Assembly (NCBI GenBank): GCA_016841325.1
Contig: JAENZJ010000018.1
Location: forward strand, 1-64,000
From: Thermincola carboxydiphila
GTDB taxonomy: Bacteria; Bacillota; Thermincolia; Thermincolales; UBA2595
Length of the DNA stretch: 64,000 nt
Direction: 5' to 3'
Shown: positions 36,200 through 44,859 of the stretch, piece after piece
How the letters are laid out: each line of letters begins with the position of its first letter
How positions within the stretch are numbered: the first letter of the stretch is position 1
Notes under the pieces: model-generated
What the model was told of the DNA's origin: nothing
What the model saw: only the letters and a program-made list of their open reading frames with translations
Database searches by the model: none
Made by a program: the position numbers and the translations under genes

Positions 36200-36541
36200 A
36201 TGAATATACAGATTTTCGGTATCAGAAAATGTTTTGAAACTAAAAAAGCGGAGCGCTACTTCAAGGAGCGGCGGATCAAATATCACTTTATTGACCTGGC
36301 TGAAAGAGGCCTTAGTAAGGGGGAATTGCAGAGTGTCAAGTCAGCCGTAGGTTTGGACAGTTTAATCGACAGTTCGGCAAAGGACTATAAGAAACTGAAT
36401 ATGGACCGCATTGCCGGTTCAGCTGTCAGGGAAGAGATACTCCTGAATAACCCCCGGCTTTATAAAACTCCCATAGTACGCAACGGAAAACTCGCCACAG
36501 TCGGCTATCAGCCGGATATATGGAAGACGTGGGAAGATTGA
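36200..36541 (+). CDS. ArsC/Spx-family thioredoxin-fold protein
   Basis: IQIFGIRKCFETKKAERYFKERRIKYHFIDL...LYKTPIVRNGKLATVGYQPDIWKTW. Confidence 0.8.
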   Translation: MNIQIFGIRKCFETKKAERYFKERRIKYHFIDLAERGLSKGELQSVKSAVGLDSLIDSSAKDYKKLNMDRIAGSAVREEILLNNPRLYKTPIVRNGKLATVGYQPDIWKTWED

Positions 36542-36850
36542 ATTAACTTCTGATATGAACCTCCATTCCGGGAATGGTTGAATAAGGGATTATCCAGTTC
36601 GCATAGCAACATAGCCTTGCATACTGGTTATACTATTTCGTGACCATTTTTTTTATATTTTAGGCTCCGGGCAGTAACCGCAATGTATGTGTTGATGTGT
36701 TATACAGGACTTTCCTGACGATGCCTTGTTGCCGGTGGTGGCAGCTAAGACTATAGGCGACAGTGCGGAAAATCGGTACAACACATCGCCATATTCACCA
36801 ACGGTTACTTCCGGAAGGCCGGAAAAATTACATAATAAGGGGAATCATGT

Positions 36851-38245
36851 ATGGAAAAAGCAGTAATCAGACAACTGGTACGGGATACCGTAAGATACAG
36901 CAATCAGGAAGTGGAGATCAGCGGCTGGATCAGGAGCAACCGTGACCAGAAAGCCTTTGGTTTTATTTCTTTAAATGACGGGACACACTTTAATACAATA
37001 CAGGTAGTTTATGAAAAAGATATGGTCCCTAATTTTGATGAAGCAGCGAGATTCAGGGTGGGTGCTGCTGTCAGGGTCAGAGGTGTCCTTATTGAAACAC
37101 CACAGGCAAAACAACCCTTTGAAATCAAGGCCAGGGAAATAATTTTGGAGGGAGATTCCCCTGAGGATTATCCTATTCAGCCTAAGAGGCATACCAGGGA
37201 ATTTTTAAGAGAGGTAGCCCACCTGCGCCCGCGGACAAATCTGTTTACAGCAGTGTTCCGGCTCAGGTCACTGGCTGCTTATGCCATTCATAGGTTTTTT
37301 AATGAACGGGGTTTTGTTTACGTACATTCACCGATAATTACGGCAAATGACGCCGAAGGTGCGGGGGAAATGTTCCGGGTATCGACACTGGACCCAGCCA
37401 ATCTGCTGCTAACAGAGGACGGTAAGGTTGATTTTTCTGCAGATTTCTTTGGCAGGAGAACCAACCTTACTGTGAGCGGGCAGTTGGAGGCAGAGGTATT
37501 TGCCCTGGCCTTCAGGGATGTGTACACCTTTGGACCGACCTTCAGGGCAGAGAACTCAAATACTGCCAGGCATGCTGCCGAGTTCTGGATGATAGAACCT
37601 GAAATAGCATTTGCAGACCTGCAGGATGATATGAGACTTGCAGAAGACATGATGAAATACGTTATCAGTTATGTTCTGGAAAATGCCGCACCGGAAATGG
37701 ATTTTTTTAATGAATATGTGGAGAAGGGAATCAAAGACAAACTGCAAAACATAGTAAACTCCGAATTTGCACAAATTACCTATACAAAAGCCGTGGAAAT
37801 CCTTAGGGAATCAGGTGAAAAGTTTGAATATCCGGTTGCCTGGGGCAGTGATTTACAGACTGAGCACGAAAGATACCTGACGGAAAAAGTATATCAAAAA
37901 CCGGTTTTTGTTACCGACTACCCCAAAGACATAAAAGCCTTTTACATGAGACTTAATGATGACGGCAAGACAGTTGCCGCTATGGATTTACTGGTACCCG
38001 GGGTGGGAGAGCTGATTGGCGGCAGCCAGAGAGAGGAAAGGGCAGATGTGCTGGAAAAAAGAATGCAGGAGTTTAATATTGATAAAAAGGACCTATGGTG
38101 GTATCTGGACCTGAGGAAATACGGCGGGGTGAAACATGCCGGCTTTGGGCTGGGTTTTGAAAGGGCCATTATGTACATGACAGGAGTAACCAACATCAGG
38201 GATGTAATTCCATTTCCCAGGACAGTTAAATCCTGTGAGTTCTAG
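36851..38245 (+). CDS. asnS: Asparaginyl-tRNA synthetase
   Basis: OB-fold [23 protein letters not shown]; class II motifs [37 protein letters not shown]. Confidence 0.93.
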   Translation: MEKAVIRQLVRDTVRYSNQEVEISGWIRSNRDQKAFGFISLNDGTHFNTIQVVYEKDMVPNFDEAARFRVGAAVRVRGVLIETPQAKQPFEIKAREIILEGDSPEDYPIQPKRHTREFLREVAHLRPRTNLFTAVFRLRSLAAYAIHRFFNERGFVYVHSPIITANDAEGAGEMFRVSTLDPANLLLTEDGKVDFSADFFGRRTNLTVSGQLEAEVFALAFRDVYTFGPTFRAENSNTARHAAEFWMIEPEIAFADLQDDMRLAEDMMKYVISYVLENAAPEMDFFNEYVEKGIKDKLQNIVNSEFAQITYTKAVEILRESGEKFEYPVAWGSDLQTEHERYLTEKVYQKPVFVTDYPKDIKAFYMRLNDDGKTVAAMDLLVPGVGELIGGSQREERADVLEKRMQEFNIDKKDLWWYLDLRKYGGVKHAGFGLGFERAIMYMTGVTNIRDVIPFPRTVKSCEF

Positions 38246-38252
38246 CAGGCCA

Positions 38253-38279
38253 CAGGCCCCAAATAATGCCTGGGGCCTG
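38253..38279 (+). terminator. Hairpin after asnS
   Basis: CAGGCCCCA ... TGGGGCCTG, 9-bp stem, no strong U-tract. Confidence 0.5.
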
Positions 38280-38347
38280 AAGACGGTTAGCTATCGGATA
38301 AATTAACGGCAAACCGTATATAATTAACTTAAATCGAAAATGAGAGG

Positions 38348-38917
38348 ATGATTATCATAAATAAGGTTACCAAACAGGCTTCGACAATACTTTTTCCTGT
38401 CCCTGCGGTGCTGGTTACCTGCCAGTCAGGGGACAGTCCCCCAAATATTATTACCATTGCCTGGACAGGGATAATGAACAGTTCACCGCCGATGGTATAC
38501 ATAGGGGTACAGCCGACCAGATATTCCTATGGCCTGATAAAAGAATCGGGTGAGTATGTCATTAACATACCCTCATCTGACTGGGTCAGGGTGGTAGACT
38601 ATTGTGGAACCGTATCGGGCAGGACAGTTGACAAGTTTAAGGAAAAACACCTGAACCCGGTGCCTGCATCTTTTGTGAAACCTCCTTTGATTAACGAATG
38701 TCCGGTTAATGTAGAGTGCAGGGTCAAACAGGTCATTAGTCTGGGGAGTCATGATGTCTTTATAGCCGAAGTGCTCGCAGTTCATTATGATGAAAATGTG
38801 CTTGATGACAAAGAGAGACCTGACCTGGACAAAATAAGGCCTATCGGGTTTGGGGCCGGGGAGTACCGGCTGATGGCAGATATCCTGGGACAGCACGGCT
38901 GTTCCAGAAAGGAATAG
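38348..38917 (+). CDS. Flavin reductase-like FMN-binding protein
   Basis: FPVPAVLVTCQSGDSPPNIITIAWTGIMNSSPPMVYIGVQPTRYSYGLIKESGEYVINIPS. Confidence 0.85.
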   Translation: MIIINKVTKQASTILFPVPAVLVTCQSGDSPPNIITIAWTGIMNSSPPMVYIGVQPTRYSYGLIKESGEYVINIPSSDWVRVVDYCGTVSGRTVDKFKEKHLNPVPASFVKPPLINECPVNVECRVKQVISLGSHDVFIAEVLAVHYDENVLDDKERPDLDKIRPIGFGAGEYRLMADILGQHGCSRKE

Positions 38918-38933
38918 ATGCCTCTTCCGGTAA

Positions 38934-39998
38934 CTATTCAAACACATCTTCAATCTTTAACTCTAAATGTTCAGCGAGGTTCAGGTGTACAGGTTTCGGC
39001 AGCGGCCCTTTTTCGTCCCAGAAGAGCCGCACTACCGGCCTGGCCGGGACACCACTGTTTTGTTTGGTGACAATCCCGGACCGGCCGTCATTGAGGGTAA
39101 CCCGGGTTCCCTGGGGATAGAGGGCAACCTTTTCAATAAAGCGGTCCAGGATACGGCTGTCAAATTGTGCTCCCGAACTCTCTGCCAGATACTGGCAGAC
39201 TTTATGGACAGGTATTGACTTCCGGTAACAGCGGTCACTTGTCATGGCATCATAAACATCTGCTATGGCACTGATGCGGGCAAACTCTATTATTTCATCA
39301 CCTTTCAGGCTCCTGGGGTAGCCTGAACCATCCTGGCGTTCATGATGCTGTAAGGCCACATGGGCAGAGGTGAGCCTGATGCCGGGGCTTTTTCGCAGGG
39401 TCTCGAAGCCGTACCAGGTGTGTTTTTTTACGATTTCGTATTCTTCATCTGTCAACTTCCCTGGTTTATTAATAATGTCAGGAGGAATCCGGGTTTTACC
39501 CACATCATGGAGGAGTACACCAATACCAAGGTCTTTGAGCCGGTTCTTTGGGTAATGAAGGCACATGCCGATAACAACGGAAATCACCGTTACATTTACT
39601 GAATGACTGAAGGTATAGTCATCATAAGAACGTATATCTGATAAGTTGAGCATCATTTCCCTGTTAGCCAGCAGGTCGTCAATGATACTGTCTACAGCTT
39701 TACTTAGTGGAGCTGCATTAATAACGTTGTCCCGCGTCACATTTTTCATAATGTCCCGGATGCAGTTAACCGCCTGTATCCGGGTTTCCTCTGAAATGGC
39801 TTCCTCAAGGCTGATGTCGTCAATCAGACCATCATCTACAAATACGGAGGAAAAGCCAAGTTCTTTTAACCGGTTTACATAACGGCGGGTAAGGACCGTG
39901 CCTGCGCTTAACAGTACCTGCCCTTTGGAATTATAAATGTTTTTTGAGATTCTTGAACCAACTTCGATATTAGCTATATCAATTTTTCTCATAGGCAC
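38934..39998 (-). CDS. HD-GYP domain protein (putative c-di-GMP phosphodiesterase)
   Basis: GVLLHDVGKTRIPPDIINKPGKLTDEEYEIVKKHTWYG, HHERQDGSGYPRSLKGDEI (HD and GYP motifs). Confidence 0.9.
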   Translation of the reverse strand: MPMRKIDIANIEVGSRISKNIYNSKGQVLLSAGTVLTRRYVNRLKELGFSSVFVDDGLIDDISLEEAISEETRIQAVNCIRDIMKNVTRDNVINAAPLSKAVDSIIDDLLANREMMLNLSDIRSYDDYTFSHSVNVTVISVVIGMCLHYPKNRLKDLGIGVLLHDVGKTRIPPDIINKPGKLTDEEYEIVKKHTWYGFETLRKSPGIRLTSAHVALQHHERQDGSGYPRSLKGDEIIEFARISAIADVYDAMTSDRCYRKSIPVHKVCQYLAESSGAQFDSRILDRFIEKVALYPQGTRVTLNDGRSGIVTKQNSGVPARPVVRLFWDEKGPLPKPVHLNLAEHLELKIEDVFE

Positions 39999-40016
39999 CT
40001 CGGTAAATGGGCACGG

Positions 40017-40424
40017 TTAACTCAATCCCTTTTCTTTCAGAAAAGGACCCAGTTTTTTATCAGTGTTCTGGATGTGGTTCACCAGCCAGTCCTTAAGGAA
40101 ATTCATAATTTCAATGGAAAGTGATATTTTACCTTCATTATAACCCTTCTGAAAATCAGAAACCTGGTCTACAAACTTTTTATGTTCTGACCTATGGGGC
40201 AGCATCCATGGATAGCTGTATTTGATCATAAATTTTTCTTCAGTGGAAAAGTGGGATACAGTGTAATCAACCAGTTCCTGAATCACTTTGGAAACCGCCT
40301 GTTTCCCCTTACCGATCATCATGGCATCATGCAGGTCATTGATCATATTGACAAGTTTCTTATGTTGGTCATCAATGAGCCTGATACCGGTAATAAATTT
40401 GTCGTCCCATGAAATATAAGGCAT
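40017..40424 (-). CDS. Bacteriohemerythrin
   Basis: ISWDDKFITGIRLIDDQHKKLVNMINDLH, HFSTEEKFM, HRSEHKKF, HIQNTDKKL di-iron ligand pattern. Confidence 0.9.
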   Translation of the reverse strand: MPYISWDDKFITGIRLIDDQHKKLVNMINDLHDAMMIGKGKQAVSKVIQELVDYTVSHFSTEEKFMIKYSYPWMLPHRSEHKKFVDQVSDFQKGYNEGKISLSIEIMNFLKDWLVNHIQNTDKKLGPFLKEKGLS

Positions 40425-40458
40425 AATCATACCTCCCTTATTTTGGTTTAACCAATTA

Positions 40459-40518
40459 TTCGACATAAATTTACCAATACCCTGTCTATGAATTGTAAAA
40501 AATAAAGAAAGTGTCGAA
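40459..40518. promoter_or_regulatory. Inverted pair of Spo0A-box-like heptamers between hemerythrin and TPR genes
   Basis: TTCGACA at 40459-40465 and TGTCGAA at 40512-40518. Confidence 0.4.
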
Positions 40519-40543
40519 AAAAATCGATTAAAACCAGATTCAA

Positions 40544-41302
40544 TTGGTAATTTTGGGTAACAATAGCAGCAGATGTATGATAAAATACACGTATGTGGTC
40601 AATTCTATCAATAGGGTGATTTCATTGTTTAAAGGTCTCGGATTATATTTTCTGTTATCATTTTTAACACGCAGTCCGTTTTTGGCACTGGTCATCATTT
40701 TTGTCATCTATGTTTTCATGGACAGGGCGTATATTGGTTTCCTGCCTGATTTTGTTGCGCCATTCAGGAGAAACAGCCGTATCCGGCACCTGCGCGAAGT
40801 CTTGCGGATTAACCCGGCTGATGCCAATGCTGCACAGGAACTGGGGAGCATTTATTTTGAAAAGAAGGATTACCGCAGTGCCCTGGAGTTCCTGAATAAA
40901 GCACTGGCAAAAGTGACCAATTCCCCGAGACTGTACCTTTATCTGGGAATGGCATACATGGAGGTGCAGCAGGCGGACACGGGAAAGGAAGCTCTGGAAA
41001 AGGCGCTGCAGCTTGACCCCCGGGTAGGACACGGGCTTCCGTACATTTACCTGACCCGCTATGAGTTAACCTGTAAAGAACCGGAACTCCAAAAACTTAA
41101 GCAGTTGGAAGACTCTTTTTCCGGCTTTGCCAATACCGAAAACTTCTACCGGATGGGGATGGTATACAAAGAGACAGGAGACAGGCAAAAGGCAGTTGAA
41201 TTGTTCCGCAAGGCTCTGGAAGAATATTCGTACGTACCTGGCCGGCTTAGAAAGCTGCACCGCAGGTGGGCGCTTCTGGCACGGCTGCACAGCGTTTTTT
41301 GA
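40544..41302 (+). CDS. Membrane-anchored TPR protein
   Basis: N-terminal hydrophobic segments then TPR-like NAAQELGSIYFEKKDYRSALEFLNKAL; true start may be downstream (about 40625). Confidence 0.7.
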   Translation: MVILGNNSSRCMIKYTYVVNSINRVISLFKGLGLYFLLSFLTRSPFLALVIIFVIYVFMDRAYIGFLPDFVAPFRRNSRIRHLREVLRINPADANAAQELGSIYFEKKDYRSALEFLNKALAKVTNSPRLYLYLGMAYMEVQQADTGKEALEKALQLDPRVGHGLPYIYLTRYELTCKEPELQKLKQLEDSFSGFANTENFYRMGMVYKETGDRQKAVELFRKALEEYSYVPGRLRKLHRRWALLARLHSVF

Positions 41303-41313
41303 ACTGGTTTTGC

Positions 41314-41343
41314 TTGACATACAGCCACATTTTGTAATAAAAT
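41314..41343 (+). promoter_or_regulatory. Putative sigma-A promoter for rplM-rpsI
   Basis: TTGACA - 18 nt - TAAAAT. Confidence 0.5.
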
Positions 41344-41389
41344 ATATGCGTGACTTTATAACAATTAATCCACTGCCCCGGATTATCCG

Positions 41390-41560
41390 ATAGCTAACTG
41401 CCGCTAAGACTCCCCCCTCGTCAGGTGTGAGATAAGCGGCGCTAAGCTCCTGGATGACGGTTTCTAAGCGTCAGATGGAGTCCAAACTCCCACCTGACGC
41501 CAAGAACTCTGTTAATTGAAGCTGAAGCCAGTGGTAGATGGCACAGCACATAAAGTAACA
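41390..41560 (+). ncRNA. Candidate structured RNA / rplM leader
   Basis: GCCGCTAAGACT...ATAAGCGGC pairing and CGTCAGATGGAG-TCCAAA-CTCCCACCTGACG hairpin in a long untranslated region before rplM. Confidence 0.4.
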
Positions 41561-41613
41561 ATTTTCGGTTATTTTCCGAAAAAGTAACACTTTCAGGTAA
41601 GGAGGGAACATAA

Positions 41614-42048
41614 GTGACTACTTATATGGCTAAGCCAGATGAGATAAAGAAAAACTGGTATGTGATTGATGCTGAAGGCAAGCCTCTGGGACGGGTGGCT
41701 ACTGAAGTTGCCAGGATTCTCCGCGGCAAGCATAAGCCGATTTACACTCCACATGTTGATACCGGAGATTTTGTTATTGTAATTAATGCCGAAAAAGTTC
41801 AGCTTACAGGCAAAAAGCTACAGCAAAAACAGTATGTTCGCCATTCAGGTTACCCGGGTGGTCTGAAAACCATGTCATATGAACGATTGCTCAAAGAAAA
41901 ACCGGAGCGGGCAATTGAAAAGGCGGTCAAAGGCATGCTGCCTCATAACCGGCTGGGACGTGCCCAGGGACGTAAGCTTAAAATTTACAGTGGACCGGAA
42001 CACCCACATACAGCCCAGCAACCGGAGAAATGGGATTTTGCAGTTTAA
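41614..42048 (+). CDS. rplM: 50S ribosomal protein L13
   Basis: [59 protein letters not shown]. Confidence 0.97.
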   Translation: MTTYMAKPDEIKKNWYVIDAEGKPLGRVATEVARILRGKHKPIYTPHVDTGDFVIVINAEKVQLTGKKLQQKQYVRHSGYPGGLKTMSYERLLKEKPERAIEKAVKGMLPHNRLGRAQGRKLKIYSGPEHPHTAQQPEKWDFAV

Positions 42049-42087
42049 TAGATCGAAGAGTTTAATGGATGGAAGGAGGAACAGACA

Positions 42088-42480
42088 TTGGCACAGGTTC
42101 AGTTTCAGGGAACAGGCCGCAGGAAAAACGCAATTGCACGCGTCAGGCTGTTACCTGGTGAAGGTAAATTGATAGTAAATAACAGGTCTTTAGATGCGTA
42201 TTTTGGTAAAAAGACCCTTGAAATGATTGTTAAGCAACCGCTTAACCTGACTAATACCCTTACTCAGTACGATATCCTGGCTAAGGTTGAGGGAGGCGGC
42301 ACAACAGGTCAGGCAGGGGCCATGCGTCTGGGTATTGCCCGGGCTTTGATCAAGGCAGATCCCAATTTGCGTCCTGCATTAAAGAAAGCCGGATTCCTGA
42401 CAAGGGACCCGAGGATGAAGGAAAGAAAGAAATACGGCCTCAGGAAAGCACGCCGTGCACCTCAGTTTTCCAAGCGTTAA
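42088..42480 (+). CDS. rpsI: 30S ribosomal protein S9
   Basis: [32 protein letters not shown] ... [16 protein letters not shown]. Confidence 0.97.
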   Translation: MAQVQFQGTGRRKNAIARVRLLPGEGKLIVNNRSLDAYFGKKTLEMIVKQPLNLTNTLTQYDILAKVEGGGTTGQAGAMRLGIARALIKADPNLRPALKKAGFLTRDPRMKERKKYGLRKARRAPQFSKR

Positions 42481-42506
42481 TATGGGCTGGGTTACACTGC
42501 ATTACG

Positions 42507-42533
42507 GGAAGGTATATATTACCTTCCTTTTTT
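42507..42533 (+). terminator. Intrinsic terminator after rpsI
   Basis: GGAAGGTA-TATAT-TACCTTCC-TTTTTT. Confidence 0.88.
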
Positions 42534-42742
42534 GTTATCTTTCCCGGGTAAGTTTGCCGAAGCGGCTTGATCCAAGCAATAATAAGTGTTGTAATGCCAT
42601 ATGGCGTAGTAGAAGTTTCAGAAAGTTCAAGAAAAAATAGCTGGAGAAACTGTCCCACGAAAAGAGGAATATAACCGTTTGAATAGAATATTTTAGATTA
42701 GGACTTTTATATATTTTGGTGGAAAGGAGGGGAAAAGGAAGA

Positions 42743-43840
42743 ATGAAGGGGGAAAGACTACATAAGTGGTCACTAAAGAAAGTAACATTGTTCACTGCAC
42801 TGCTTGTAATCCTGGCTTTTATGGTCGTGGGCTGCACATCCAATACTGCTCCGACTTCCGGTGAAAAAACTGCTCCGGCTGGTACTTCAACAGGGACCCA
42901 AAATGCTTCCGGTGAGGACAAGGGGGCAGAACCGGCTAAGGTTAATAATACCACCATAGCCCAGACCGAATGTACAGAATGTCATGAAATGTGGCCTGAA
43001 ATTGCCACATGGCAGACTTCTGTCCATGCCAAGGTTGATTGTCTGGTGTGCCATGAGGGGTATAACCCGACTCAGAATAAGGCGGCTCACGACAGTAAAG
43101 CATTCCAGAAGCCGATTGCGCTTCGGAATACTACTGTCAGTGACAAGGCATGTCAAAGCTGTCACGCTATGGAGAACAGGGATGCAACACTGCTTCCCGA
43201 CCTGATTGCACCTCACTCCAAGCACGCTGCAGCCAAGGTTTCATGTCTGGAATGCCACAGGTTTACCACTCACGGAAATATTGCCGAACGTAAGGTTACC
43301 ACAAGAGCAGAATTTGCAGATTATAATCAGTGGAGCCCGCAGATGGCCAAGAAGGCTGCTCCTGGTGTGCAGCGCAGGCCCAACATGTTTGTTTGTATTA
43401 AATGCCACGAGGCCCGCAGTGTAACCACAAAGTGTTCCGCTTGCCACTACTGGCCTGACAGGGCGTCTCTGCCTTCTCACGAGAATCCTGAGTGGGGCAG
43501 TATTCACGGTAAGGTCGGTCGTCAGGATGTCGATAACTGTGCCAAGTGTCACTATGACAAAGAGAGCCAGAAATTTGCAACTCCTTCCACAGGAGATAAA
43601 ATTGCTGACTTTGCCAGGGCTAACAGTTATTGCTACGGCTGCCACCTGAAGCGGCCCACTAATCATGATTCCCAGTGGATGGGTAAACACCCGCAGATGG
43701 CTAATGAGAAAGGACTGCCCAACTGCTTCGCATGTCATGATAAGAACCAGCCCGGTGCCAATGTAACAGGCACATACTGTAACACCTGTCACTGGTTCCA
43801 GGTACCCGAAGCGCCGGCAGCAGAGGAGAAGAAGGAATAA
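42743..43840 (+). CDS. Decaheme c-type cytochrome lipoprotein
   Basis: Ten CxxCH motifs (CTECH, CLVCH, CQSCH, CLECH, CIKCH, CSACH, CAKCH, CYGCH, CFACH, CNTCH) and lipobox LAFMVVGC. Confidence 0.92.
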   Translation: MKGERLHKWSLKKVTLFTALLVILAFMVVGCTSNTAPTSGEKTAPAGTSTGTQNASGEDKGAEPAKVNNTTIAQTECTECHEMWPEIATWQTSVHAKVDCLVCHEGYNPTQNKAAHDSKAFQKPIALRNTTVSDKACQSCHAMENRDATLLPDLIAPHSKHAAAKVSCLECHRFTTHGNIAERKVTTRAEFADYNQWSPQMAKKAAPGVQRRPNMFVCIKCHEARSVTTKCSACHYWPDRASLPSHENPEWGSIHGKVGRQDVDNCAKCHYDKESQKFATPSTGDKIADFARANSYCYGCHLKRPTNHDSQWMGKHPQMANEKGLPNCFACHDKNQPGANVTGTYCNTCHWFQVPEAPAAEEKKE

Positions 43841-43844
43841 CCTA

Positions 43845-43878
43845 TTAAGGGAGTGCCTTTTGACAGGCACTCCCTTAA
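43845..43878. terminator. Convergent-gene terminator hairpin
   Basis: TTAAGGGAGTGCC-TTTTGACA-GGCACTCCCTTAA, 13-bp perfect stem. Confidence 0.75.
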
Positions 43879-43915
43879 GTAGTTTAGCGGCAAATCCCTG
43901 CTTTTTGGTCAGACA

Positions 43916-44659
43916 CTATTTCCTGGCCTGAGGTTCTTCCTTTGCATTTGCAGCGTAGTATTTGGCAATACCTGAACAAATGGCATATGCAAGCTTGCGC
44001 TGGTAATCGTTGTCTGCCAGAAGTTGTGCTTCAGCGGGGTTGGAAATAAAGCCAATTTCCACTATAACAGCTGGCATGTTTGTATTCCGGGTGGTGTAAT
44101 AATCTTCGGGTTTAGCCTTTCGGGTTGTATTTTTCATAGTCGTGACCAATTCTGACTGAATTGCTTCAGCCAGTTTTTTGCTTTCAGGCTGATTTTTCTG
44201 GTAAAAGGTCTGGGCGCCCCGCCATCGGGAGGAGGGGAACGAATTGACATGAATACTGATGTACAGGTCTGCATTCTTCTTATTAGCCAAATCCACGCGA
44301 AGTGACAGGTCTTCGCGCTTTCGCCTGCTGAGTTCCGTATCTGTTGTCCTGGTCATAACCACTTCTGCCCCGGCCTGATTAAGGATATTTTGCAGGTACT
44401 TTCCTGTCTTAAGTACAATATCTTTTTCCAGCAGTCCATTATATCCAACTGCTCCGGGATCAATCCCGCCGTGACCGGGATCGATCAGGATTACGCGGTT
44501 GGCAATTGCCCATGAGGTTACCGGGACTGTTTTATTCAGTGCAGTAACCGAACCCAGGCCAAGGGTCATTACCAGGGCTGCGGCTGCAGCCAATAGAAAG
44601 ATTTTTTTTACCCGCAGTGTTCTAATATAAACCAGCCGCAAATCTCTTCCCCCAATCAT
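43916..44659 (-). CDS. cwlD: N-acetylmuramoyl-L-alanine amidase (CwlD-like)
   Basis: ILIDPGHGGIDPGAVG, DLYISIHVNSFPSS, PAVIVEIGFISNPAEA (Amidase_3). Confidence 0.88.
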   Translation of the reverse strand: MIGGRDLRLVYIRTLRVKKIFLLAAAAALVMTLGLGSVTALNKTVPVTSWAIANRVILIDPGHGGIDPGAVGYNGLLEKDIVLKTGKYLQNILNQAGAEVVMTRTTDTELSRRKREDLSLRVDLANKKNADLYISIHVNSFPSSRWRGAQTFYQKNQPESKKLAEAIQSELVTTMKNTTRKAKPEDYYTTRNTNMPAVIVEIGFISNPAEAQLLADNDYQRKLAYAICSGIAKYYAANAKEEPQARK

Positions 44660-44859
44660 AAAATTGTTACACCTCACCTTATTTCATTCCAGGTCATTTC
44701 CAGGGCAAATGGTTTGAGGATACTCACTTTAACAATATGCGCCTCATAGTATGGCTTATGCCATTAAAATGCAGGAATTTCCAACATGTTATAGAAATAT
44801 CACATAATGGATAATAATTGAATACGGAGGCAAAAATAAGAATCAAAGGGGGTTCACAA

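Noticed and set aside
36542-36850. Possible T-box riboswitch before asnS
   Set aside because: No AGGGTGGNACCGCG T-box sequence or antiterminator was found; retained only as the shared hairpin motif.
41127-41393. Overlapping plus-strand ORF at the end of the TPR gene, considered as a frameshifted continuation
   Set aside because: No TPR-like sequence in the alternative frame; the TPR protein ends with a plausible basic tail.
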